Below, in pieces: positions 7,339 to 13,500 of a DNA stretch of 20,456 nucleotides (position 1 is its first letter; every line of letters begins with the position of its first letter). Source of the DNA: a virus; the IMG/VR virus record IMGVR_UViG_3300046411_001096, positions 1 to 20,456 of that record; one strand, written 5' to 3'. The notes under the pieces were generated by a model that had not been told where the DNA came from, did no database searches, and saw only the letters and a list, made by a program, of their open reading frames with translations. The position numbers and the translations under genes are program-made.

Positions 7339-7613
7339 TAGAAACCTCCTTGGCCATATTCTCTACTGTTTTCAATTGCAGTGATTAAATCACTATAACC
7401 ACCAATGTGTTTACCATTCCACCAAATTTGAGGAACAGTCTTAATAGCAACATTATCTTTTATTGCTAATTCTTGTAATTCTGCATAGGCATCCTGGCCA
7501 GAAAATCTATCGTCAAGGCTTTTGTAAATATACGCTAATTCATACTGAGTGCATACTTCTACAGCTCTGTCGCACCAGTTGCAAAATTCTTTTCCATATA
7601 TTACTACGCTCAT
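7338..7613 (-). CDS. Glutaredoxin
   Basis: A 91-residue dithiol glutaredoxin. The active site is CNWC (C11 and C14) after the first strand (VVIYGKEF). The cis-proline is in the TVP motif (P61), and the glutathione-binding GGYSD lies at 71-75. The length is typical of phage glutaredoxins (T4 NrdC is 87 residues). It should reduce the C-terminal cysteines of the phage ribonucleotide reductase using glutathione, and the NrdA here has such a CxxC tail. It acts in the cytoplasm. The start follows directly after the stop of the PhoH-like gene (TAA ATG) with AGGA 6 nt upstream, so translation is coupled. Confidence 0.92.
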   Translation of the reverse strand: MSVVIYGKEFCNWCDRAVEVCTQYELAYIYKSLDDRFSGQDAYAELQELAIKDNVAIKTVPQIWWNGKHIGGYSDLITAIENSREYGQGGF

Positions 7614-8312
7614 TTAATATCCTAACATTTCTTTTGTCATTATATAGTCTCGCACAAAGTCACTTCTGACAATGTCTTCCCAGCCAAAGTTTACCATAGT
7701 AAAATTTTTGAGTTGTTCTACAATATTTAAAAAACTCATGATGCCATCACGCTCATCTTGAAATTTAAAGTCCGATTGTTTATAATCACCGCAAAATATA
7801 ATCTTGCTATTTTTTCCAACTCTAGTTATGATAGAGTCTAATTCATGAAAAGTCAAGTTTTGCATTTCATCCACAAGCATAATACAATTATCAAACGTTG
7901 AGCCTCTAATAAACGAGGTTGACATAAATTCTATTTGTTTACCTGTAACCATTTTGTTATATGATGCCACATCACCAAAGAACTCATTTGCGATTGCTTT
8001 ATATGGTAGTATGTATGATTGTTCTTTTTCCTCTTTAGACCCCGGTAGAAATCCCATGTCTCTGGTCGGCACCATAGATCTTATAATAAACAATTTATCG
8101 TATTCTGTTTCTTTATCTAACACATCTTCTAGAGCCAGATACATTCCAATAAAAGTTTTACCGGTACCGGCAGATCCAGATAATACTAAATTATCCCCTT
8201 CATCCCACGCCTGATATGCGATTTCTTGGTTCTTGGTTACCGGCTCAAATTGGAGAAGATCGTCCAAGCGAACCGTCATGGAATTATTTCCAGATTTGCT
8301 GCGAGCTCTCAT
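7614..8312 (-). CDS. phoH: PhoH-like P-loop ATPase
   Basis: A 232-residue P-loop NTPase of the PhoH type. Walker A is GSAGTGKT (46-53) and Walker B is IMLVDEMQNLT (144-154; D148 and E149). A later FCGDYKQSD provides the sensor-like segment characteristic of PhoH proteins. PhoH-like genes are common in marine T4-like phages; their role is unsettled, with proposals involving RNA metabolism or phosphate stress. The protein is shorter than the roughly 350 residues of E. coli PhoH and consists essentially of the ATPase core. Its ATG overlaps the upstream stop (TAATG) and no separate Shine-Dalgarno sequence is seen, so it probably depends on translation of the preceding gene. Confidence 0.88.
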   Translation of the reverse strand: MRARSKSGNNSMTVRLDDLLQFEPVTKNQEIAYQAWDEGDNLVLSGSAGTGKTFIGMYLALEDVLDKETEYDKLFIIRSMVPTRDMGFLPGSKEEKEQSYILPYKAIANEFFGDVASYNKMVTGKQIEFMSTSFIRGSTFDNCIMLVDEMQNLTFHELDSIITRVGKNSKIIFCGDYKQSDFKFQDERDGIMSFLNIVEQLKNFTMVNFGWEDIVRSDFVRDYIMTKEMLGY

Positions 8313-8542
8313 TATACGTTAATAGTATTACTTTTTGCAGACCCGGCTTTAACCCTCCTAAGAGTATCTTTCCAGCCGTCGTCCGTTTTACTCAACGTAC
8401 TTCCTGACTGTGATACAATTCTTGGAGTAATAAGTTTTTGTTTATGTTTACCGTCTTTAAGAAATTCATCTCTTTCAGACAGGCTCATAACAGAAGTAGT
8501 TTCTTCTTCTGTTTCTACATTAATAAAGGTATATGTTGGCAT
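8312..8542 (-). CDS. Conserved small phage protein (MPTYTF type), unknown function
   Basis: A 76-residue protein opening MPTYTFINVETEEETTSVMS, then SERDEFLKDGKH. I recall similar 'MPTYTFxNxET' proteins next to phoH in marine T4-like phages; their role is not known. The opening resembles FmdB-type zinc ribbons but there are no cysteines, so it is not a zinc protein. The C-terminal part is basic and probably disordered. There is no Shine-Dalgarno sequence in the usual window before the ATG. The nearest (AAAGGA) is 30 nt upstream, separated by a GC-rich hairpin that could bring it closer. Its stop overlaps the phoH start. Confidence 0.78.
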   Translation of the reverse strand: MPTYTFINVETEEETTSVMSLSERDEFLKDGKHKQKLITPRIVSQSGSTLSKTDDGWKDTLRRVKAGSAKSNTINV

Positions 8543-8552
8543 GGTATATTTA

Positions 8553-8578
8553 GGGGGACACAGTCCCCCCGATCCTTT
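8553..8578 (-). promoter_or_regulatory. Hairpin between a distant SD and its start codon
   Basis: On the coding strand, AAAGGA (8573-8578) is followed by a perfect 7-bp stem GGGGGAC/GTCCCCC (8553-8569) with a 3-nt loop, then TAAATATACC and the ATG at 8542. No other Shine-Dalgarno sequence is near. Folding removes 17 nt and shortens the SD-to-ATG spacing from 30 to 13 nt. From memory, T4 genes 25 and 38 use this arrangement. The stem is not followed by a U-run, so it is not a standard terminator. The functional reading is inference. Confidence 0.6.
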
Positions 8579-8731
8579 CTACGAAGCTGCTTGTAATCTT
8601 GATTCTAAAAATTGTTGTTTACGTTTGAGTTTTGATACGAGGTCTATATTACCCTTTTTTTTAACTTTATTAATATAATTTGTCAGTTCTGCCAAATCGT
8701 TACGAAGTCTATCAAATTGGATTTTACTCAA
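8579..8731 (-). CDS. Small charged coiled-coil protein with TTG start
   Basis: A 50-residue frame starting at TTG (8729-8731), reading SKIQFDRLRNDLAEL after the initiator and ending LESRLQAAS. AAGGAG lies 6 nt upstream, an ideal ribosome site. The frame has no ATG or GTG between that site and the preceding in-frame stop, so TTG is the only credible start. Leucines at heptad-like spacing in a highly charged, lysine-rich sequence predict one or two helices or a short coiled coil. It fills the gap between the gene ending at 8749 and the gene starting at 8542. The product is not recognised; small helical proteins in this position are plausible DNA- or protein-binding adaptors. Confidence 0.72.
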   Translation of the reverse strand: MSKIQFDRLRNDLAELTNYINKVKKKGNIDLVSKLKRKQQFLESRLQAAS

Positions 8732-8748
8732 ATCGTTCTCCTTATATT

Positions 8749-9183
8749 TTATTTACTCACAATCAAATCAGGAAATGCCGCCTCCACTGTTTTCTTGGTG
8801 ACACCCTTAATGCTTGTCTTGTTAATCATTCCAAGCATTAACTCTGCATCTTTTGGATGCACGGTTTCTATAATATCTAAAAAGATTTTTTCTCGTTTAA
8901 CTGCAGGTAATTGATCTCCTTGAAGACCTTTTACAAAGTACATAAACTTTTTATTGTGCTGGGTTAAACTGGTTGGATGTGTTTCTTCATCTGCAGGATC
9001 ATAAGGAGGTTTTCCTTTTGGTAAATTCCATTGTATGACGTCATCATAGGTACCTCTTAAAATATCTCTAAGAGCCCAGTTGTTTTTATGCTGCTTGAGA
9101 ATTTGTACCTTCTCATTTTGTTTTTTGGCTGCAGCAGTCTTTTCAATGATTTCATACACCATTAACGTAACTTGGTTTACCAT
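8749..9183 (-). CDS. Conserved T4-like marine phage protein (DUF6433-like)
   Basis: A 144-residue protein. Its core, WALRDILRGTYDDVIQWNLP (36-55) then GKPPY, and a distal TVEAAFPDLI, match a family I recall from marine T4-like phages and annotated as DUF6433; the name is from memory. It is predicted mostly helical with no membrane segment. Function is unknown. It lies directly after the RNase H gene (1 nt gap), which fits a replication-linked role by context only. A Shine-Dalgarno-like AGGA is about 13 nt before the ATG, longer than usual. A second methionine (residue 8) has no better site, so 9183 is kept. Confidence 0.8.
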   Translation of the reverse strand: MVNQVTLMVYEIIEKTAAAKKQNEKVQILKQHKNNWALRDILRGTYDDVIQWNLPKGKPPYDPADEETHPTSLTQHNKKFMYFVKGLQGDQLPAVKREKIFLDIIETVHPKDAELMLGMINKTSIKGVTKKTVEAAFPDLIVSK

Positions 9184-9184
9184 A

Positions 9185-10027
9185 TTAAATAAAATCCTTT
9201 ACATCTTCTAATAATCTACGACAGCGTTTGTCGACAAGATATGGAAATACTTTTCCTTTATTGCCTGCTTTATTTTGGCCGTCATAACTATATATAATTT
9301 TTTCTCTTAGAGCTGCCGGAGTTGACTCAAGATCTATAAGTTTTCTATTACGTTGTATATTACGTAACACTGTTTCTCCCTGCGATGAGGGGTCATGCAT
9401 TAACGCTTCAATAATAGGCTTACGTAATGGAGTCTGCCGTCCGCCATTCACAAAAACATTATCATCGCTTAGAACATTAGGTACTCCATCAGCGGTATCG
9501 CCTTTTAGTACAAGTTCTAATAGCTGCTTTCGTGGATGATCTTCTTTAATAAACTTTTTAGTCATAGGAGAAAACTGAGAAACATTTTTGTATTTCTGAA
9601 GCTGTGCAAAATCTTTGTCCGCAGAAATAATTATTACTGGCTCATGCTGGCCAAATTCTTGTGTTTGTTCTACAAGAACACCGATGACATCGTCTGCTTC
9701 ACAGCCATCAATTTTAATAGTCTTATAAGGAAAGTGTTCGCCTAGTTCTTCCCATACTAAATTAATAATACGGAATGCTTCTTTCCAATCCATCTTAGAC
9801 TCCTTGCGAGTCTTTTTACGAGCAGCCTTATATTGAGGAAATTCATTATAACGCCAGTTGTTACCAGCATCACCTGCCATAACGACCTCACCAAACTTAT
9901 CTCTAAACCTAGAACGGTACATACGAATAGAATTAAGAATCATATGTCTGATCATATCCTCTTGTATGTCAAGTCTTTGTGTCACGATATTGCTAACTGC
10001 GATTGCCGAATAGTCAATAATAATCAT
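9185..10027 (-). CDS. rnh: T4-type RNase H (FEN-1 family 5'-3' exonuclease)
   Basis: A 280-residue nuclease of the T4 RNase H / flap endonuclease family, close to the 305 residues of T4 Rnh. Acidic metal-binding residues are visible in order: D5 (MIIIDYSA), D53 (AGDAGN), the cluster GCEADDVIG (E110, D112, D113), ISADKDF (D136, D139), and KGDTADGVPN (D177, D180), the last in the helix-hairpin-helix-like DNA-binding region. The enzyme would remove RNA primers and short flaps from lagging-strand fragments at the phage fork. TAGGAG lies 6 nt before the ATG, partly inside a short hairpin at 10036-10048. It neighbours replication and dNTP synthesis genes, as in T4-like phages. Confidence 0.9.
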   Translation of the reverse strand: MIIIDYSAIAVSNIVTQRLDIQEDMIRHMILNSIRMYRSRFRDKFGEVVMAGDAGNNWRYNEFPQYKAARKKTRKESKMDWKEAFRIINLVWEELGEHFPYKTIKIDGCEADDVIGVLVEQTQEFGQHEPVIIISADKDFAQLQKYKNVSQFSPMTKKFIKEDHPRKQLLELVLKGDTADGVPNVLSDDNVFVNGGRQTPLRKPIIEALMHDPSSQGETVLRNIQRNRKLIDLESTPAALREKIIYSYDGQNKAGNKGKVFPYLVDKRCRRLLEDVKDFI

Positions 10028-10035
10028 AATAATCT

Positions 10036-10048
10036 CCTAATTGTTAGG
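10036..10048 (-). promoter_or_regulatory. Small hairpin overlapping the SD of the RNase H gene
   Basis: CCTAA and TTAGG arms (5 bp) flank a 3-nt loop. On the coding strand the second arm includes the TAGG of TAGGAG that serves the start at 10027. The stem is short and AT-rich, so any effect on translation would be mild. It is listed because two stronger SD-masking repeats occur nearby (7082-7119 and 10482-10521). Confidence 0.35.
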
Positions 10049-10049
10049 T

Positions 10050-10481
10050 TTATTCTAACACACTTTCATCATCATGTACACCTAAAATATGCTTTCTATG
10101 TATTTTTCCGCCAATAAAAGCATTATAATATTCTTCAGGCTTTAGCAGTACATCATACTCAAATTGAAATTTCATTTCATAATATGAGCATTGCCCTTTG
10201 GTTTTACATAATTTTAAGATTTCTCTATAGTAATTATCTTCACCCTTTTCTTCAACTAGCTGTTGCACTTCTTTACTAGATCCAAAATAAGTACGCCAGT
10301 CAGAATCCACTCTTGTTCTGACCCGGCGCTTTCTTTTTGAGTTTTTTGGTAGGACCTTAGGCTTCCAGAAAAATTTCTTGCCAATGTATTTCATACCCGT
10401 ATCTTTTTCGGTTATGCGATATACAAATCCTTGATATTCTTCTGGTGTCTCATCAAATTCATTTTTGTTATAATACCACAT
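10050..10481 (-). CDS. GIY-YIG-family endonuclease
   Basis: A 143-residue protein with the GIY-YIG nuclease order: GFVYRI (18-23) supplies the first tyrosine strand, then KYIGKK (31-36), RTYFGSS (63-69) with the likely catalytic arginine, YYEMKFQ (100-106; E102 as metal ligand), and EEYYNAFIGG (116-125; N120). The stretch between the two strand motifs and RTYFGSS is very basic (NSKRKRRVRTRV). It may be a free-standing homing endonuclease or a repair/recombination nuclease; such genes often lie near nrd genes in T4-like phages. There is no separate DNA-recognition domain of the NUMOD type. Its ATG abuts a long hairpin (10482-10521) with only a weak AAAGAAG ribosome site. Confidence 0.75.
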   Translation of the reverse strand: MWYYNKNEFDETPEEYQGFVYRITEKDTGMKYIGKKFFWKPKVLPKNSKRKRRVRTRVDSDWRTYFGSSKEVQQLVEEKGEDNYYREILKLCKTKGQCSYYEMKFQFEYDVLLKPEEYYNAFIGGKIHRKHILGVHDDESVLE

Positions 10482-10521
10482 AATAAACAGCTTCTTTATG
10501 ATTAATAAAAAGCTATTTATT
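10482..10521 (-). promoter_or_regulatory. Long imperfect hairpin ending at the GIY-YIG start codon
   Basis: The arms 10482-10499 and 10505-10521 pair over 17 positions with one bulged base and one G-U wobble around a 5-nt loop. On the coding strand the fold begins within the stop codon of the zinc-ribbon gene and ends directly before the ATG at 10481, burying the weak AAAGAAG ribosome site. It could repress translation, end or process the nrd transcript, or both. Confidence 0.65.
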
Positions 10522-10657
10522 AATCGTCTTCAAGCGCCTCGAATTCCATAGGAGAACCACACATAGGGCAGTACTGGGGAGTTTCCTCACTATCGACTAC
10601 CATTACTTGTGATTCAGTATCACACGCTACACACTCTGTCCAGTATTCTTCTTCCAT
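10520..10657 (-). CDS. Small zinc-ribbon protein
   Basis: A 45-residue protein with two CxxC knuckles: CVAC (C9 and C12) and CPMC (C30 and C33). The 17-residue spacing is typical of a rubredoxin-like or zinc-ribbon fold. The rest is very acidic (MEEEYWTE at the start, FEALEDD at the end). The ATG follows the nrdA stop with no gap (TAA ATG), and GAGG lies 5 nt before it inside nrdA, so translation is coupled to the reductase. A structural zinc protein acting on RNA polymerase, DNA or the reductase complex is possible; the sequence does not say which. The position directly after nrdA is the main clue. Confidence 0.78.
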   Translation of the reverse strand: MEEEYWTECVACDTESQVMVVDSEETPQYCPMCGSPMEFEALEDD

Positions 10658-12316
10658 TTATGCCTCGCACGATGCACAAGACATAATATCTCTTACGAGC
10701 TCTTGTGCTGGGTTTGCTGATCGTTGATAATAAAATGTTTTGACACCTAATCTCCAGCCTTCAATTAATAATGCATTCACATCCTTTGTAGATACTTCTG
10801 GATGAATCATAAGGTTAAGAGACTGTGCCTGATCTATATATTTCTGTCTTGAAGCCGCTTGTTGCACAATAGACAGCGGAGTTATTTCACTGAACGTTTT
10901 AAATACTGATTTTTCTTCATCAGACAAAAAGTCTAAATGCTGCACTGAGCCACCACGAATAAGAATAGTCTCCCATGTTTCAAAGTCATCTTTGCCTTTA
11001 TCAGCTAATAGCTGCTTTAAGAATGGATTTTTATACGTAAACTTACCTTTGGCTAAATCCTTTGTAAAGTAGTTAGAGGCAAGAGGTTCAATTGATGGAG
11101 ACACTTGACCGAGAATAAATGACGATGATGTAGTCGGAGCAACAGCAGAACGAGTAAGATTACGCTCTCCATATCCTAACATTCCGACTGGTTCACCATA
11201 TTCTTCTGCCAGTTCTTTTGTAGCAGCAAGTGACTTATCATCAATAAATTTAGCAAGCTTAATTGTTTCCATCTGAGCCTGTAGACCCTCGAACGGAATC
11301 ATTTTAGATTGTAGATATGAATGCCAACCAAGAATACCAAGACCAAGAGCTCTCCACGTCTTAGCAAAATTATGTGATGATTCCATAAATTGGATTCCAG
11401 ATGTTTTGTCAATGTACTCTTCCATGACAGCATCTAAGAAATAAATCATAGTTTCTACTGCATCAGTATGCTGCCATTCATCAAATGTTAGTGCATTCAT
11501 CGATGCAAGATTGCACACAAATGATTCGTCTGATGATGACGGAAGGGCGATTTCAGAACACAGATTTGATGCCCAGATGCGTTTGCCAGTCTCGCGCAGA
11601 GCGCGTGGTGCATTGTTATTTACAGTATCACTAAAAAAGATATACGGGTAACCAGACTCGCGCCTCTTGCGCAAAACCCTGGCCCATACTTCTCTTTTTG
11701 CTGTATCACCTTCAATCATTTCCGACATAAATTTATCTGAGACACAGACGCCCAATGATAAATTATGAATAGAAGATCCTTCTTCACGGCATTCTAAGAA
11801 TTCCATAACATCAGGTGATTCAATATCCAAGTAGACCGCCATTGATCCGCGACGTACGTTGCCCTGTGATATGATATCAACGGTTGTTTCAAACATATTG
11901 GCATAGTGCACAGGGCCGTCAGCAGATCCGCCTGATTTAATTTCGGTTCCACGTGGGCGTATGGATCCAAGATAAGCAGATGTACCAGCGCCCATCTTAG
12001 TTTGCATTCCTACTTCACCAACTTTAGTGAGAATAGAATTAATTGAGTCTTCAATATAAACTCCATTACAAGAAATTGGCAAACCTTTTTTTGTACCAAA
12101 GTTTGACCAAACAGGTGAAGACAATGAATAATATCCTCGACTCATATAGCCATAAAACTTATCAGAGAACCCTTCAATGTCAAGAATATTTTCTGCAGAT
12201 TTTGCAATCTCACGTACTCTTTCTTCAAGAGTCATATTGCCATCAATATATCCGCGGCTTAAAAATAAGCGCGAGTCTTCATTTGCCCACCACCAGTTCT
12301 GTGTTGTATCAATCAT
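10658..12316 (-). CDS. nrdA: Ribonucleotide reductase class I, large (alpha) subunit, compact form
   Basis: A 552-residue alpha subunit that, with NrdB, reduces ribonucleoside diphosphates to deoxyribonucleotides. Catalytic residues can be placed: C83 in LPISCNG and C268 in FVCNLASMN as the redox pair, the radical-relay cysteine and partners in NLCSEI (N251, C253, E255), the radical-transfer tyrosines Y529-Y530, and a C-terminal CASC (C547, C550) that glutaredoxin would re-reduce. It is about 200 residues shorter than T4 or E. coli NrdA. The N-terminus goes straight into the barrel region, so the ATP-cone allosteric domain is absent and dATP feedback through it is not expected. AGGAGG lies 7 nt before the ATG and overlaps the nrdB stop region. 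Confidence 0.95.
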   Translation of the reverse strand: MIDTTQNWWWANEDSRLFLSRGYIDGNMTLEERVREIAKSAENILDIEGFSDKFYGYMSRGYYSLSSPVWSNFGTKKGLPISCNGVYIEDSINSILTKVGEVGMQTKMGAGTSAYLGSIRPRGTEIKSGGSADGPVHYANMFETTVDIISQGNVRRGSMAVYLDIESPDVMEFLECREEGSSIHNLSLGVCVSDKFMSEMIEGDTAKREVWARVLRKRRESGYPYIFFSDTVNNNAPRALRETGKRIWASNLCSEIALPSSSDESFVCNLASMNALTFDEWQHTDAVETMIYFLDAVMEEYIDKTSGIQFMESSHNFAKTWRALGLGILGWHSYLQSKMIPFEGLQAQMETIKLAKFIDDKSLAATKELAEEYGEPVGMLGYGERNLTRSAVAPTTSSSFILGQVSPSIEPLASNYFTKDLAKGKFTYKNPFLKQLLADKGKDDFETWETILIRGGSVQHLDFLSDEEKSVFKTFSEITPLSIVQQAASRQKYIDQAQSLNLMIHPEVSTKDVNALLIEGWRLGVKTFYYQRSANPAQELVRDIMSCASCEA

Positions 12317-12327
12317 TCTTTATCCTC

Positions 12328-13299
12328 CTAAAACAAATCGTCAGCTGTAATACCTTTTCCTTTTGCGTATTCAACTGGCCGCTTTTGGAAGAAGTCTGTC
12401 ATGTTAGCACCAAGTAGTTCTTCATCAAACCAATAAGTTTGATCGATGTGGTGCTGGTTATAGTAGATCTCGCTTGAATCAAATCCTATTTGATCAAGTG
12501 AGTCTTTCATGCGTTTCGCGATAAACGATTTAAGGATATTAGCGTCCAATCCTTCAACGGAATATTCGCCCATGATCCAATCAATCACGGCGCTTTCAGC
12601 TTTTAATGAGTCTACACATTCTTCACGAATACGAGATTCCATTTCATCGTCAAATAAATCTGGATATTCTTCACGCATTGTGTTAATAAGCTTGATGCCA
12701 ACTTGTGCATGCAGCATTTCTTCGTTGCGTGTATACTGCACTTGCTGAGCACAATCTTTAAGTACAGCTTTATTACGGTTAAAATGCATAATAATATAGA
12801 ACTGGCTGAATAAGCTTACATTCTCTACGAAGAGCGTGAACAAGATAATAGAATAAATGTACTGTTTCTTTTCATCTTTATATTCACGCTTTAAATATTT
12901 ACGTAGATAGTCCACACGGCCTTTGATTACCTTCTCTTCAAGGTTCTTTTCAAAGACGTCAGTCAAATGTAAAATATCCAGTAGTTTTTCGTATGCCAAA
13001 TTATGAATGACTTCTGAATTAGCCATAGCATATCCAAGATCACGAATAGATGGGTGTGGCATCTTGTCGCCAATGTTTGCCCAGAACGTTTTCACTGCAA
13101 CCTCAATTTGGCCAATAGCCGAAAGTGCACGGACAACTACTTCTTGTTCCTCTTCTGTTAAATCGCTTTTAAACTGCGAATAGTCTGATCTAAAATTAAA
13201 TTCATCAGGCGTCCAGAAGCCTTGCCAAATGGCGTCGACAAACTGTTTTGTCCATGGGTATAAATCGGGTTTACGTGAGATTTGTTCTTCGAATAGCAT
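12328..13299 (-). CDS. nrdB: Ribonucleotide reductase class I, small (beta) subunit
   Basis: A 323-residue radical-generating subunit. The di-metal ligands can be aligned: E66 (GQIEVAVKTF, a glutamate where E. coli has an aspartate), E96 and H99 in SEVIHNLAY, E159 in LFVENVS, and E194 and H197 in NEEMLHAQ. The radical tyrosine is Y103, four residues after H99, so it should be a tyrosyl-radical enzyme. The C-terminal acidic tail (GITADDLF) would dock onto NrdA. GGAG lies 6 nt before the ATG. A sigma70-like promoter at 13391-13419 and a leader hairpin precede it, and it heads the nrdB-nrdA-zinc-ribbon transcription unit. Confidence 0.95.
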   Translation of the reverse strand: MLFEEQISRKPDLYPWTKQFVDAIWQGFWTPDEFNFRSDYSQFKSDLTEEEQEVVVRALSAIGQIEVAVKTFWANIGDKMPHPSIRDLGYAMANSEVIHNLAYEKLLDILHLTDVFEKNLEEKVIKGRVDYLRKYLKREYKDEKKQYIYSIILFTLFVENVSLFSQFYIIMHFNRNKAVLKDCAQQVQYTRNEEMLHAQVGIKLINTMREEYPDLFDDEMESRIREECVDSLKAESAVIDWIMGEYSVEGLDANILKSFIAKRMKDSLDQIGFDSSEIYYNQHHIDQTYWFDEELLGANMTDFFQKRPVEYAKGKGITADDLF

Positions 13300-13330
13300 G
13301 CATTACTCCATATGCGTATAAAAGGCATAG

Positions 13331-13352
13331 CTCTAAATCGGATTATTTAGAG
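13331..13352 (-). promoter_or_regulatory. Leader hairpin upstream of nrdB
   Basis: CTCTAAAT and ATTTAGAG form a perfect 8-bp stem with a 6-nt loop, between the predicted transcript start (near 13384) and the nrdB ribosome site. It does not include the Shine-Dalgarno sequence. A role in message stability is possible but unproven. Confidence 0.5.
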
Positions 13353-13390
13353 ACTAGATTTTAGGTTGTTGTGATTGTTTAGTTGGTGCT

Positions 13391-13419
13391 ATTATATATC
13401 AAATACACGAAATTGAAAA
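13391..13419 (-). promoter_or_regulatory. Sigma70-like promoter for nrdB
   Basis: On the minus strand a perfect TATAAT (-10, 13391-13396) is preceded after 17 nt by TTTTCA (-35, 13414-13419; four of six consensus bases). The predicted start near 13384 leaves an 85-nt leader to the nrdB ATG. It lies in the only sizeable non-coding gap, directly upstream of the nrd genes, which supports function by host RNA polymerase early in infection. Confidence 0.55.
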
Positions 13420-13463
13420 CAGTTAAATGCGCTGTTTTAAAAATAATATTTTGTTTTTAGGGG

Positions 13464-13492
13464 TTTACAAATATTAAATATCGATGTATAAT
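13464..13492 (+). promoter_or_regulatory. Early-type promoter on the strand opposite to all genes
   Basis: Plus-strand TTTACA (-35, 13464-13469), exactly 17 nt, then a perfect TATAAT (-10, 13487-13492). With flanking bases it reads GTTTACAA and TATAATA, close to the T4 early-promoter consensus as I recall it (GTTTACTT and TATAATA), and upstream DNA is AT-rich like an UP element. It points away from nrdB into the antisense of the outer-membrane spanin and later genes. No plus-strand gene with a credible start was found downstream. Confidence 0.55.
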
Positions 13493-13500
13493 AAGAAGAG

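Noticed and set aside
8553-8569. GC-rich hairpin as a Rho-independent terminator
   Set aside because: It is followed by TAAATATACC, not a U-tract, and lies between coupled genes.
8226-8678. Plus-strand frame of 150 codons
   Set aside because: It is antisense to the PhoH-like gene, the 76-residue gene and the TTG gene, lacks a ribosome site and shows no recognisable motif.
13416-13438. AAAACAG/CTGTTTT stem as a terminator after the o-spanin
   Set aside because: The stem is AT-rich with a 9-nt loop and its T-run is inside the stem, so it is a poor intrinsic terminator; it overlaps the -35 region of the nrdB promoter.
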